A stretch of DNA of 64,000 nucleotides from an uncultured SAR116 cluster alpha proteobacterium (GCA_902616005.1 CACMRG010000004.1:1-64000), one strand, 5' to 3'. Positions 44,625-54,594 are shown, counted from the stretch's first letter. Made by a program: numbers and translations. The notes: generated from the letters alone by a model not told the origin.

Positions 44625-45602
44625 ATGAATGAAAATATTTTAAAACTTGTAAATCTAGCATCACCAAAATTAGGTACTAAAATCATCGATTTTTCTGATG
44701 ATTTTTTTGGTGATGTTTCAAGAATGCTCAATGATAAAGAACCTGTTTTTATTGAAGATAAATATGATGACCATGGCAAATGGATGGATGGATGGGAAAG
44801 TAGAAGAAAAAGAACTGAAGGGAATGATTGGTGTATTATTAAATTAGGTTCACCTGGAAAAATCAGTGAAATAGAAATTGATACAGCATATTTCACTGGA
44901 AATTTTCCTCCTTATGCTTCCTTAGAGGGTATTTATTCAAGTGAAAATCCAAACTTTGATGATAATTGGATATCTATTTTAAAAAAATCTGAATTAAAAG
45001 GAGACCACTCTCAAAAATTTGAAGTAGTATCAGAGATAGTCAATTATGTAAGATTTCAAATTTTTCCTGATGGCGGTGTTGCAAGGTTAAGGCTTAATGG
45101 AGAAGTAATTTACAACTTTGATATAAACAAAAAAAATAACTACGAACTTTCTTCTCTAAATTTAGGTGGAAAAATAATAACTTACAATAATGCTCATTAT
45201 GGGGATGTATCTGCTTTACTTTCTAGTGGAAGAGGTAAAACCATGGGTGATGGATGGGAGACAAGAAGGCGAAGAACTCCTGGAAATGATTGGATTATTA
45301 TTAAACTAGCTCACGTTGGTATCATAAATAAAATAGAGATTGATACTGCACATTTCAAAGGAAATTATCCTGATAGAGCTTCAGTGCAATGTGCTTTAGT
45401 TAAAGATAAAATGACTGATGATGAGATAATTGATAATTCTTCAAATTGGACAGAAATTTTGTCTTCACAAAAATTAGAGGCAGATAAAATCCACACTTAT
45501 TTAGACTTAAATCAATGCGGCCCAGTAAATTATGTTAAGCTAAATATTTATCCAGATGGAGGTGTATCCAGACTTAGAATTTTTGGAGATTTGTCAAGTT
45601 GA
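44625..45602 (+). CDS. alc: allantoicase
   Basis: This 325-residue protein has two homologous beta-jelly-roll repeats. Each carries the WESRRKRTEGNDWCIIKLG / WETRRRRTPGNDWIIIKLA core and the EIDTAYFTGN / EIDTAHFKGN strand, then an RFQIFPDGGVARLRL-type end. It hydrolyses allantoate to ureidoglycolate and urea. The urea can go to the adjacent urease. It overlaps the next gene by 4 bp (TTGA). Confidence 0.95.
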   Translation: MNENILKLVNLASPKLGTKIIDFSDDFFGDVSRMLNDKEPVFIEDKYDDHGKWMDGWESRRKRTEGNDWCIIKLGSPGKISEIEIDTAYFTGNFPPYASLEGIYSSENPNFDDNWISILKKSELKGDHSQKFEVVSEIVNYVRFQIFPDGGVARLRLNGEVIYNFDINKKNNYELSSLNLGGKIITYNNAHYGDVSALLSSGRGKTMGDGWETRRRRTPGNDWIIIKLAHVGIINKIEIDTAHFKGNYPDRASVQCALVKDKMTDDEIIDNSSNWTEILSSQKLEADKIHTYLDLNQCGPVNYVKLNIYPDGGVSRLRIFGDLSS

Positions 45603-46117
45603 ATGAACTGCCAATAGAAACTGTTAACCAAGAAGCATTTTTACCTTTTGGAGATATAATAGAAAAAACAAATTCAAACAAAAAACTTACTATTAATCAA
45701 GGTACAACTATTAGACATAGTGAAATTTCGAAATTAAATCTTAATACAAATAATGGTGAGAGTTATATTTCAATTTTTTCTGGCGAACCAAGAAAATTTC
45801 CAATTGAAATAAAAATATTAGAAAAACATCCCTTAGCAACACAAACTTTTTTGCCTATTCAAAATTTTGATTGGTTAGTCGTTGTAGCAGAAGAAAAAAA
45901 TAATGCTCCAAACCTTGAGAGTTTAAGGTGTTTTAAAATTAATTCTGAATTTGGCGTAACTTATAGAACAAATGTATGGCACCATCCTCTTTTAGTTCTT
46001 AAAAAGCAGGATTTTTGGATAGTTGATCGTATTAATAATAAAGAAAGTAACAATGAAAATTTAATTGAATTTAATTTTAATGAAAATGATTATGCGTACA
46101 TAAATTTAAATACTTAG
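45599..46117 (+). CDS. allA: ureidoglycolate lyase
   Basis: This 172-residue protein starts at TTG 45599 overlapping the allantoicase stop. It has the AllA cupin-like motifs LPIETVNQEAFLPFGDII, SIFSGEPRKFP, EKHPLATQTFLPIQ and GVTYRTNVWHHPLLVL. It splits ureidoglycolate into glyoxylate and urea, finishing ureide breakdown. Its 3' end overlaps the convergent deaminase gene by 12 bp. Confidence 0.93.
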   Translation: MNELPIETVNQEAFLPFGDIIEKTNSNKKLTINQGTTIRHSEISKLNLNTNNGESYISIFSGEPRKFPIEIKILEKHPLATQTFLPIQNFDWLVVVAEEKNNAPNLESLRCFKINSEFGVTYRTNVWHHPLLVLKKQDFWIVDRINNKESNNENLIEFNFNENDYAYINLNT

Positions 46118-47458
46118 CAATCTTTTACTTGCTAATTTATGATCTTCAAGTGAAATGTTTAAATCAAAATTTTTCATATGTCCAGTTTCAGCTATTATCG
46201 AGCCATTACATATTGTGTATTTTGTTTTAATTGGGCCACAAAATATTAATGCAGCTATTGGATCAGATAATGTTCCAGACATATCAATCTGATTTAAATC
46301 ATAGATAGCAAAATCTGCTGCTTTTCCAACTGAAATTTCCCCAATATCTCTTCTGCACAATGTTTCTGCACCACCTTTAGTAGCTATTTTAAGAGCCTCT
46401 CTTGCTGAAAAACTTTCAGCACCATGTTTTACTCTTTGAAGAAGCATAGTTTGTCTTGCTTCAGCAAGTAGATGTCCGCTGTCATTTGAACTAGATCCAT
46501 CTACACCTAACCCCACTTTTACTCCTAAATCTATCCAATTTCTCACAGGTGCAATTCCACTAGCTAATCTCATATTCGAAGTTGGACAATGAGAAATACC
46601 TGTACAAGTTTTTGAAAATAATTTTGATTCTGATCTACTTAACTTTACACAATGCGCATGCCATACATCATCTCCTAACCATCCTAAATCTTTCGCATAT
46701 TCTCCAGGAGATTTATTAAAATGTTTCATAGAATATTCAATGTCTTCATCATTTTCAGCTAAATGGGTGTGAAGTGTAACATTATAACTTCTTGCCATTT
46801 CAGCTGTTATTTTCATTAGATTTTCACTCACTGAAAATGGTGAACATGGAGCAAGTACAACTCTTAGCATAGAAAAGGGATCAGGATTATTAAACTCTTC
46901 AACTACCCTTTGACAATCTTTCATAATAAAGTTTTCATTCTCAGTTAGGCTATCCGGAGGTAATCCTCCTTTACTTTCTCCCACACTCATAAAGCCTCTG
47001 GCAGCATGAAAACGACACCCCACTAATTTTGCTGCTTCAATCTGATCTTCTAATTTACTTCCATTGGGAAATAAATATAAATGATCACTTGTTGTTGTAC
47101 ACCCTGTTAAAACCATTTCTGAAATTCCAATTAAAGAAGAAATGTAAATATCAGAGGGAATTATATTTTGCCATATTGGATACAAACTTGTAAGCCAACT
47201 AAACAAAGGCTTATTTTGAGCTGGTTTATACACTCTTGTAAGATTTTGAAAAAGATGATGATGTGTATTTATAAGACCAGGAATTACTATTAAATCATTT
47301 GCATCAATTACTTTATCTATATTTTTAACAATATTTTTACAATTACCTACTTCTTTAATAACCCCATTTTCACAAAAAATTGAAACATCTCTAAGTTCAT
47401 TTTCATTTTTGTCCATTGTAGCTACAAAGGAAGCATTTTTGATCAGTAAGGTACTCAT
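46106..47458 (-). CDS. 8-oxoguanine deaminase-like amidohydrolase
   Basis: This 450-residue protein of the ATZ/TRZ-like deaminase group has metal and catalytic motifs PGLINTHHHLFQNLTR, LHTHLAENDEDIEY, VWHAHCVKLS and GVDGSSSNDSGHLL. The segment FMSVGESKGGLPPDSLTE is, from memory, typical of 8-oxoguanine deaminases, which convert 8-oxoguanine to urate. Guanine or cytosine-type deamination is possible. It lies 45 bp after xdhB in the minus-strand purine operon, so its product would join the urate pathway. Confidence 0.85.
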   Translation of the reverse strand: MSTLLIKNASFVATMDKNENELRDVSIFCENGVIKEVGNCKNIVKNIDKVIDANDLIVIPGLINTHHHLFQNLTRVYKPAQNKPLFSWLTSLYPIWQNIIPSDIYISSLIGISEMVLTGCTTTSDHLYLFPNGSKLEDQIEAAKLVGCRFHAARGFMSVGESKGGLPPDSLTENENFIMKDCQRVVEEFNNPDPFSMLRVVLAPCSPFSVSENLMKITAEMARSYNVTLHTHLAENDEDIEYSMKHFNKSPGEYAKDLGWLGDDVWHAHCVKLSRSESKLFSKTCTGISHCPTSNMRLASGIAPVRNWIDLGVKVGLGVDGSSSNDSGHLLAEARQTMLLQRVKHGAESFSAREALKIATKGGAETLCRRDIGEISVGKAADFAIYDLNQIDMSGTLSDPIAALIFCGPIKTKYTICNGSIIAETGHMKNFDLNISLEDHKLASKRLLSI

Positions 47459-47503
47459 AAATTAAATTTTAAAATTTAAAAACTATTAATCATACTTGAT
47501 AAG

Positions 47504-49810
47504 TCATTGATTGAATACTTTTAAAAGTTCCATCGGGGTGATTGGACTATTTAAAGTTGAAGTATTTGATTTTTTCCCAGAATTTTCTATTGCATTTTTT
47601 ATAGCTAAAAATTGAGATATAGCTAAAAGTAAAGGTGGTTCTCCGACCGCTTTTGACCTAAATATTGTTTTTTCTTCATTTGGACTATTTTTAAGAAGTC
47701 TGACTTTAAATTCCAGTGGTATATCTCTACTTCCTGGAATTTTATATGTTGAAGGCCCAATAGTAAGATTTTTTCCATCTTCATTTGAATATAATTCTTC
47801 GCAGGTTAGCCATCCTAGTCCTTGTATAAACCCTCCTTCAATCTGACCAATATCAATTGACTGATTAAGGGATTCTCCGCAATCTTCTATTATATGAGCT
47901 TTTAAAATTCTATTTTCTCCAGTGTCTATATCTATTAAAGCTTCGGAAATTGCAGCTCCCCATGTATAATAAAAATATGGCCTACCTTTTAATTTAACTT
48001 GGTCCCAAAATATTTTAGGAGTTTTGTAAAATCCAGTTGATGATAATGAAACCCTATTTTCCCAACATTTAAAACAAAGCTCTTTAAAAGAAACGCTTTT
48101 ATTACCATAAAAAACAAGATTATCTCTAAACAATATATTGTTTCTTTTAACATTAAATAACTTTATAACTAAATCTTCCATTCTATTTTTTATTACTTTA
48201 GATGCATTCCACGCTGCCATACCATTAAGATCCGATCCAGATGATGCAGCGGTTGCAGATGTATTTGGAATCTCTGAAGTGTTGGTTGGGCTTAGGAAGA
48301 CCTTGTCTAAAGTTACACCAAAACATTCCGCAACAACTTGGGCTACTTTAATAAACAAACCTTGACCCATTTCAGTTCCACCATGGTTTAATCTTATTGA
48401 CCCATCCATATATACATTAACAAGAGCACCTGCCTGGTTTAAAGATGGTTTATTAAAAGAAATTCCAAATTTAGCTGGCATCATTGCTATCCCTTTTCTA
48501 AGAGATTTTCCATTTTTAATTTGGTGTTCATTAAATGTTTGTATTTCTTTAAATCGTGAAGAAAAATTACTAAATTTTTCGATCTCATTTAATATTTTTT
48601 GCAACTTTGAATTTTTAACTAATTGCCCATATGGTGTTTTAAGACCATTTTTTTTGTTATAATAATTTATTGCTCTGACATCGTTTAGCGGCTTTTTAAG
48701 ATATTTTGAAATTTCGTCTAAAATATTTTCAATTGCAAGCATACCTTGAGGACCACCAAAACCTCTAAAAGCAGTATTTGAAACTGTATTTGTTTTACAA
48801 ATATATCCTTTTGCAAAAAAGTTTTTAAATGAATAACAGTTATCTAGGTGAGTTAAAGCTCTAGTCATAACTGGACCAGACAAATCTAATACATTTCCAC
48901 CATTACTTAATAAAATAATTTTTATTCCATTAATTTTTCCATTTTCAGAAAAACCCACATTATATCTAACTTGAAAGTCATGTCTTTTACCACTAACCGT
49001 CATGTCTGTTTTTCTGTCTAATCTTAATTTTACAGGGTGTTTTAATTTATAAGTTGCCAAAGCACTTATACAAGCAAAAATTGTCGCCTGACTTTCTTTG
49101 CCGCCAAATCCGCCACCTAATCTTCTAGTTTTTGATTCAACTTTAGCATAAGGGATATTTAATACTTTACTTACACCATGTTGGACCTCGGTTGGATGTT
49201 GAGTACTTGACCAAACAGTTAATTCGTCATTTTCACCGATTGATGATATAGCAACATGTGTTTCAAGATAAAAATGATCTTGCCCACCAATTGTGAATAC
49301 TCCTTTTAGTTTGTTAGAGGAGTTTTTTATACTTTTATCTGCATCTCCATTTTCAATTACTTGAGGTTTGGCAAGAAAGGACTTTTTTTTAAAAGCATCA
49401 TTTACATTTAAAATTGGCTTATTATTTTTTTTTGTTTTAACTTTAACTAATTTCGAAGCATATTTAGCTTTTTGGAAACTGTCAGCAACAACAACTCCAA
49501 TCGGTTGACCATAATAGCTAATTTCTTTTTCTGCTAATATAGGTTCTCCAGAAAAAATAGGCCCTACATCATTTTTTCCTGGAATATCGTTTGCGGTAAT
49601 GAAGTAAGTTTTAAAAGGTAACTCTTTTAACTTAGAAATGTCAATCTTCAAAATAGTTCCACAAGCTATGTCAGACGTGACGAGTGATGCATGCATCAAT
49701 TCAGAATTTTTAATCATGTCATCTATATAAATAGCCTCACCTGAGACTTGCAAGGAAGCCGAATCATGATGAAAATCTTTACCAACATTTATTTTTTTTT
49801 GATAATTCAT
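47504..49810 (-). CDS. xdhB: xanthine dehydrogenase, molybdopterin subunit
   Basis: This 768-residue large subunit has KLRLDRKTDMTVSGKRHDF, RRLGGGFGGKESQAT, the substrate Arg in NTAFRGFGGPQGM and EMGQGLFIKVAQ. A C-terminal KAVGEPPLLLA supplies the catalytic Glu, as in xanthine dehydrogenases. It oxidises hypoxanthine and xanthine to urate with XdhA. The maturation factor gene xdhC, often adjacent, is not in the window. Confidence 0.94.
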   Translation of the reverse strand: MNYQKKINVGKDFHHDSASLQVSGEAIYIDDMIKNSELMHASLVTSDIACGTILKIDISKLKELPFKTYFITANDIPGKNDVGPIFSGEPILAEKEISYYGQPIGVVVADSFQKAKYASKLVKVKTKKNNKPILNVNDAFKKKSFLAKPQVIENGDADKSIKNSSNKLKGVFTIGGQDHFYLETHVAISSIGENDELTVWSSTQHPTEVQHGVSKVLNIPYAKVESKTRRLGGGFGGKESQATIFACISALATYKLKHPVKLRLDRKTDMTVSGKRHDFQVRYNVGFSENGKINGIKIILLSNGGNVLDLSGPVMTRALTHLDNCYSFKNFFAKGYICKTNTVSNTAFRGFGGPQGMLAIENILDEISKYLKKPLNDVRAINYYNKKNGLKTPYGQLVKNSKLQKILNEIEKFSNFSSRFKEIQTFNEHQIKNGKSLRKGIAMMPAKFGISFNKPSLNQAGALVNVYMDGSIRLNHGGTEMGQGLFIKVAQVVAECFGVTLDKVFLSPTNTSEIPNTSATAASSGSDLNGMAAWNASKVIKNRMEDLVIKLFNVKRNNILFRDNLVFYGNKSVSFKELCFKCWENRVSLSSTGFYKTPKIFWDQVKLKGRPYFYYTWGAAISEALIDIDTGENRILKAHIIEDCGESLNQSIDIGQIEGGFIQGLGWLTCEELYSNEDGKNLTIGPSTYKIPGSRDIPLEFKVRLLKNSPNEEKTIFRSKAVGEPPLLLAISQFLAIKNAIENSGKKSNTSTLNSPITPMELLKVFNQ

Positions 49811-49816
49811 TAAATT

Positions 49817-51253
49817 TTAATCCATTATAGATTGTAAATTAACTTTATTAATTAAATGATTTTTGAGTTTTATAAAAACACCTTTGAAGGTGTTGATTCT
49901 ATATTCAGAAGATCCTCTTAAATCCGAAATTGGATTGATATATTGTTTTATATCAGCAATTAAAGTTTCAAAAGATGTATCTATACTTTTTCCTATTATT
50001 TGCCTTGATATATTTTTTAATAAGACAGGTTTTTCAGCAATTCCCCCAGCAGCAATTTGAAACTCTTTTATTATATTATTCTCTAACACATATAAAATAC
50101 ATACTGATAAGGTTGATATATCCTGATCATATCTTTTAGAAAACTTCCAACTTAACAATTTTTGATTTTTTTTTGGTAAATGAATAATTATTTTTTCAAT
50201 AATTTCATCTTTGTATAATATATTTTTTCTATAACTTTTGAAAAATTTTTCTATTGGTATTTTTCGTTGTCCTTTTGTGCTAAATGTTATTATTTCTGAA
50301 CTTAAAGTTAATAATATTGGAGCTATATCTCCAATCGGGCTTGAAGTGCAAATATTTCCACCGATAGTTGCTTGATTTCTTATCAAAGGAGAACCAAATC
50401 TTTTTATAATTTCAGTTATTTGTGGAATTTTATGTTTTGCAATTTTCAAAAATTCCTCTAGAGAAACACATGAGCCTAAAATTATCTTATTTTTATCGAT
50501 CGAAACCTTTTTCAATTCATTGACATTTTCAAGACAAACGAGATTACTTTCCTTTAAATCATAAATTTCTCTTTCTAAATTAAGATCTGTACCTCCAGCA
50601 ATAAATTGAAAATGATCTAAATTAAATAAAATATTTTTTAACTCTTTTAGATTTTTAGGATGAAAATAAGTGCTATTTCCTATCTTTATCTTTGGTGAAG
50701 TTATTACATCATTATAGATTAGTTTTGGAGGAACAAAATTTTTTACATCCATTAAAGCTCTTATTATAGGCACATATCCTGTACATCTACATAAATTTCC
50801 AGATAAAGCATCATGAATGGTTTCATAATCTATTTTCTCATTTTCATAAAAAATTGAAGTCCCAGCAACCACAAATCCTGGGGTACAATAACCACATTGA
50901 GAAGCGTGATTTTTTACAAAAGATTTTTGAACAGGGTTAAGTTTCTTTGAAGAACCAAGTCCTTCAACTGTTATAACATTTTTTTTGTAAAGTTGACCTA
51001 AGCGAACTAAACAAGAGTTGATAGGTTTAGGGAACTTATCGTTTTTATCATAAACTAAAACAGAACAAGCACCACAATCCCCCTCATTACATCCTTCTTT
51101 TGTTCCTTTAAAAGGGGTATTATCTCTTATCCAATCAAGTAGATTTATATCACAATCTAAACTATCAACTTTGTATGTAATATTGTTGACCGAAATTTCA
51201 TTATGATTTTTAATTTCCAAAATTTTTCTTGCTCCATGCGCTTTATGATCCAA
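49817..51253 (-). CDS. xdhA: xanthine dehydrogenase, Fe-S/FAD subunit
   Basis: This 478-residue subunit has a plant-type 2Fe-2S domain (GCNEGDCGACSV) and a second helical 2Fe-2S domain (CGYCTPGFV and LCRCTGY). The FAD domain has FIAGGTDLNLE and ATIGGNICTSSPIGDIAPILL with a C-terminal CO_deh_flav_C region. Its start overlaps the upstream ABC permease gene by 11 bp, showing translational coupling. xdhB begins 6 bp after its stop. Confidence 0.94.
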   Translation of the reverse strand: MDHKAHGARKILEIKNHNEISVNNITYKVDSLDCDINLLDWIRDNTPFKGTKEGCNEGDCGACSVLVYDKNDKFPKPINSCLVRLGQLYKKNVITVEGLGSSKKLNPVQKSFVKNHASQCGYCTPGFVVAGTSIFYENEKIDYETIHDALSGNLCRCTGYVPIIRALMDVKNFVPPKLIYNDVITSPKIKIGNSTYFHPKNLKELKNILFNLDHFQFIAGGTDLNLEREIYDLKESNLVCLENVNELKKVSIDKNKIILGSCVSLEEFLKIAKHKIPQITEIIKRFGSPLIRNQATIGGNICTSSPIGDIAPILLTLSSEIITFSTKGQRKIPIEKFFKSYRKNILYKDEIIEKIIIHLPKKNQKLLSWKFSKRYDQDISTLSVCILYVLENNIIKEFQIAAGGIAEKPVLLKNISRQIIGKSIDTSFETLIADIKQYINPISDLRGSSEYRINTFKGVFIKLKNHLINKVNLQSIMD

Positions 51254-52019
51254 ATTGAGATCGATGAGCCCAAAATGTAAACTTTTTCTCTATTAAAGCC
51301 ATAATAGCATACATACCAATTCCCTCAATAGCTAGTGCAACTAGGCCTGCGAAAACTAAAGGAACCTCAAAATTTGATTGTGCAGTTAACATCATGTGGC
51401 CTATTCCAGAATTAGCAGCTACAGTTTCTGAAATAACTGATCCAACAAAAGCTAGTGTAATAGCAATTTTTAAAGATCCAAAAAAATATGGTAATGATCT
51501 GGGTATACCGACTTTGGTCATGATTTGGTAACGATTAGCACCTAAAGCTCTTAGTACATCTTCCAGTTCAGGTTCAATTGTAGCTAGACCAGTTGCAACA
51601 TTAACAACTATTGGAAAAAAAGAAATTAAAAATGCAGTTAAAACTGCTGGAACATCTCCAATACCAAACCATAAAACTAGTATTGGTACGACTGCAACTT
51701 TTGGAATGGAGTTAAAACCAACCATTATAGGGTATAGACCTGCATAAATATTATTAGACCATCCAATTAATATGCCTATCATTAATCCAAATATAATTGC
51801 CATTCCAAAACCAACGAAAGTCGTATAGAAAGTTTGAATTGAGTTCTCAATTATTGCCTCTGAAAATTCACTAAATGCGTCAATAATATCTATCGGACTT
51901 GGCAAAAAATAAACTGGTATTTTAAAGATAAAACAAGATATTTCCCAAAATAAAAAGAATATGATCATATAAATGGTTGGATAGTAAATTTGTTTTTGGG
52001 ATTGTGATAAATTTTTCAT
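51243..52019 (-). CDS. ABC transporter permease, SsuC/TauC type
   Basis: This 258-residue protein has six predicted helices and the coupling motif EDVLRALGANRYQIMTKVGIPRSLPYFFG. It belongs to the nitrate/sulfonate/pyrimidine-precursor importer group. It overlaps the ATPase gene by 4 bp and xdhA by 11 bp, so the importer and xanthine dehydrogenase are one operon. A purine substrate is the natural inference. Confidence 0.9.
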   Translation of the reverse strand: MKNLSQSQKQIYYPTIYMIIFFLFWEISCFIFKIPVYFLPSPIDIIDAFSEFSEAIIENSIQTFYTTFVGFGMAIIFGLMIGILIGWSNNIYAGLYPIMVGFNSIPKVAVVPILVLWFGIGDVPAVLTAFLISFFPIVVNVATGLATIEPELEDVLRALGANRYQIMTKVGIPRSLPYFFGSLKIAITLAFVGSVISETVAANSGIGHMMLTAQSNFEVPLVFAGLVALAIEGIGMYAIMALIEKKFTFWAHRSQFGS

Positions 52020-52783
52020 GATCTGTTATTTGATATTTCTTTTCTAAGATTTTGAGTTAGCTTTACAAATTTTTCACTATAAGTAATTTTTAAATCTCTT
52101 TTATGTTTAAAATTTACATTATGAACATTAGTAATTTTTCCTGGTCTTGCACTCATCACAAATATCTTATCTGCTAAAAAAGCAGCTTCTCTTAGATCAT
52201 GTGTCACTAGAAGAGTAGTGAATTTATGATCTATCCACAAATCTCTTAAAACACACCATAATTCTTCTCTTGTAAATGCATCAAGAGCAGCGAAAGGTTC
52301 ATCTAAAACTAATAATTTAGGTTTGTGAACTAAAGCTCTACATAAAGAAGCTCTTTGTTGCATTCCGCCAGACAGTTGCCAAGGATAAGAATCAATAAAA
52401 TCACCTAAACCTACAATTTTTAAAAGTTTAATTGCTTCTTCAATATTCTCTTTTTTTGATTTATTTTGTTTTAAAATTTCAAATGGTATTAAGACATTTT
52501 CTAATGTTTTTCTCCATGGCATCATAACAGGGTTTTGAAAAGCCATACCAACAAAATTTTGCGGTCCAGTAACTTCAAAGTTATTAATTTTTACATTTCC
52601 AGTTGTTGGTTTTATCAAACCTGATAAAATTTTCATTAATGTAGATTTTCCGCACCCTGAAGGGCCAACAACAGCTGAGAAAGAACCGGACTTAATTTTC
52701 ATATCAAGTCCGGATACTGCTAATAAATTGTTTATTTCATAATTTACTGAAACATCATTAATTTCAATAAATTCATTTGTCAT
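52016..52783 (-). CDS. ABC transporter ATPase, SsuB/TauB type
   Basis: This 255-residue ATPase has Walker A GPSGCGKSTLMK, signature LSGGMQQRASLCRAL, Walker B LLVLDEPFAALD and the switch His in VTHDLREAA. It is encoded between the binding protein (5-bp gap) and the permease (4-bp overlap) of the importer coupled to xanthine dehydrogenase. Confidence 0.93.
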   Translation of the reverse strand: MTNEFIEINDVSVNYEINNLLAVSGLDMKIKSGSFSAVVGPSGCGKSTLMKILSGLIKPTTGNVKINNFEVTGPQNFVGMAFQNPVMMPWRKTLENVLIPFEILKQNKSKKENIEEAIKLLKIVGLGDFIDSYPWQLSGGMQQRASLCRALVHKPKLLVLDEPFAALDAFTREELWCVLRDLWIDHKFTTLLVTHDLREAAFLADKIFVMSARPGKITNVHNVNFKHKRDLKITYSEKFVKLTQNLRKEISNNRS

Positions 52784-52788
52784 TTAGA

Positions 52789-53793
52789 TTATAGCTTTCT
52801 TTTAAAACTATCTGGTAAGTAACTGTCATCAAACACTTTAGATCCATCCATTTTAGTTTTAAAGCTATATGTCTCGCTTAATTGTTTGATGCTTTCATTT
52901 AGTCTGTTCATGTCAACACTTCCAATTCCATTAGCTTTAACTGCATCAGTTACAATATTATCTCTAATCGCCATTTTCAATCTTGTAGTTTCAGTTTTTG
53001 CTTTTGCAATTTTGTTATATTTTAAAACATATGGAATTGTTGAAGCTGGATCAGCAATCATTTCTTTCATTCCTTTAATAGTTGTAGAAAGAAAGGTTTT
53101 TACAATATTTGGCTTTGCTTTAGCAAAATCTGTATTGACAATCACTGCATTGCCATACAATTTTAATCCATAGTCAGCCATTAACATTAAACTAATATCA
53201 TCTTCAGATACACCTTTACTTGCCAAATTTATATATGAAGAGAAAGAAAAACCAGTAATTGCTTGAACTTTTCCAGAAGCTAACATTGGTTCTCGAACTG
53301 GAAAGCCAACATTTTCAATTTTAACTTTACTAGCATTTATATTGTTAGCTTTTACAAAGGATTTCCATTGGGCATAAGCACCATCTGGAGCAGGAGCTCC
53401 AAGAATTTTACCTTCAAGGTCTTTTGGCTTTACCACACCAAGACTTTTTCTACCTATAATTGCAAATGGAGGTCTATCATATACCATCATAATAGCTTTT
53501 ACTTTAGCTTTTGGGTTTTGGTCTAAAAATTTAATTACAGAATTAATATCTGCAAATCCTAATGGATATGTTCCTGATGCTACTTTCGGAATTGCGTCTC
53601 TACTTCCTTTTCCAGAATCAATTGTTACATCTAAACCTGAACTTTTATAATATCCTCTTTCTTTACTCGTTAGAAAAATTGCTGATGGTCCCTCAAATTT
53701 CCAATCAAGTGAAAATTTTATCTTCTCATTTGCATTAGCTAAACTGGAGATAAAAAAGATTAAAGTTGAAATAAATATATTAAATGCTTTCAT
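52789..53793 (-). CDS. ABC transporter substrate-binding protein, NMT1/SsuA family
   Basis: This 334-residue protein has a Sec signal peptide (about residues 1-21, ending SLANA). The NMT1-type binding fold follows: IKFSLDWKFEGPSAIFLTSKERGYYKSSGLDV, GSRDAIPKVASGTYPLGFADI and KDLEGKILGAPAPDGAYAQW. Relatives bind sulfonates, pyrimidine thiamine precursors or purine-like compounds. AAAGGAG precedes the ATG. It leads the operon into the permease, xdhAB and 8-oxoguanine deaminase genes. The pocket residues cannot be read for specificity without a structure. Confidence 0.88.
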   Translation of the reverse strand: MKAFNIFISTLIFFISSLANANEKIKFSLDWKFEGPSAIFLTSKERGYYKSSGLDVTIDSGKGSRDAIPKVASGTYPLGFADINSVIKFLDQNPKAKVKAIMMVYDRPPFAIIGRKSLGVVKPKDLEGKILGAPAPDGAYAQWKSFVKANNINASKVKIENVGFPVREPMLASGKVQAITGFSFSSYINLASKGVSEDDISLMLMADYGLKLYGNAVIVNTDFAKAKPNIVKTFLSTTIKGMKEMIADPASTIPYVLKYNKIAKAKTETTRLKMAIRDNIVTDAVKANGIGSVDMNRLNESIKQLSETYSFKTKMDGSKVFDDSYLPDSFKRKL

Positions 53794-53931
53794 AACATTC
53801 TCCTTTCATAGGATAATTCTATAATTAAGAGATTACTATAACACCATAAATCTAAATTGAAAAAACAAATGGTTAAAAATTGATCAAATTAATAATTACG
53901 AAATTTATTTTGATTTGAATAACAAACTTAA

Positions 53932-54594
53932 CTATGCCTTCGGTATCCATGTATTTGTAGTCTTTATTTCACTAAATGTTTGAGCATCTTGATTAATTTC
54001 AATTTCAACACTTTTTGGTTTGTTATCAAATTCACCCTGAATTTTTACAATATCTTGTGGGCACGATGAAAATACAACATAACAATCCATCTCTGCTCTT
54101 AAAGTAATTTTATCACCTGGACTGGTTACTGTAGGTAAAGTTTTTAATGTTTTTTTATCCTCTTGCACCTCTATATTCATAAATATATTAAATGATGCAA
54201 GTATAGGTTTATTACAATTAATTTCATATTCTTTAAGGGCTTCAACAAGATTATCGCAGCAATTTCTATGATATTTTTTTACACCTAATAATTTATATCT
54301 TTTTTCATCGCATGCTGCCATGAAAGTATCATGAATGCCAGGAGATGTATCTTCAACAATTGTAAGAATTTTATTTCTATTATTGGTGACAAACGTGTCA
54401 CCTAGTATAGGATTTAATCTTTGAGACCAGACCCTGCTAGCTTCCATTGACATGTATTCATTTGTATTCGCTTTATTAAAAGCCCAACAATCAACAACTT
54501 GTGTTCCATATGTATTAATAACAGATATAGTTTGTGATTTATTTAAAATGAATGCTTTGCCATGACCAGCTGGTATTGTTGTTTTTTCTATCAT
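53932..54594 (-). CDS. DUF1989 (urea carboxylase-associated) family protein
   Basis: This 220-residue protein has the DUF1989 pattern: IPAGHGKAFILNKSQTISVINTYGTQVVDCWAFN, the metal-binding-type EDTSPGIHDTFMAACDEKRY, HRNCCDNLVEAL and a C-terminal VVFSSCPQDIVKIQGE. Two family members (CgdA/CgdB) are known as carboxyguanidine deiminase subunits in guanidine breakdown. Here a single copy is present and no urea/guanidine carboxylase or allophanate hydrolase is seen. A perfect hairpin lies just before its start. Confidence 0.87.
   Translation of the reverse strand: MIEKTTIPAGHGKAFILNKSQTISVINTYGTQVVDCWAFNKANTNEYMSMEASRVWSQRLNPILGDTFVTNNRNKILTIVEDTSPGIHDTFMAACDEKRYKLLGVKKYHRNCCDNLVEALKEYEINCNKPILASFNIFMNIEVQEDKKTLKTLPTVTSPGDKITLRAEMDCYVVFSSCPQDIVKIQGEFDNKPKSVEIEINQDAQTFSEIKTTNTWIPKA

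Noticed and set aside
47504-51253. Xanthine dehydrogenase genes interpreted as aldehyde or CO dehydrogenase
   Set aside because: The two-subunit split (2Fe-2S plus FAD fused in one protein), RRLGGGFGGKES and purine-pathway neighbours fit XdhAB better.
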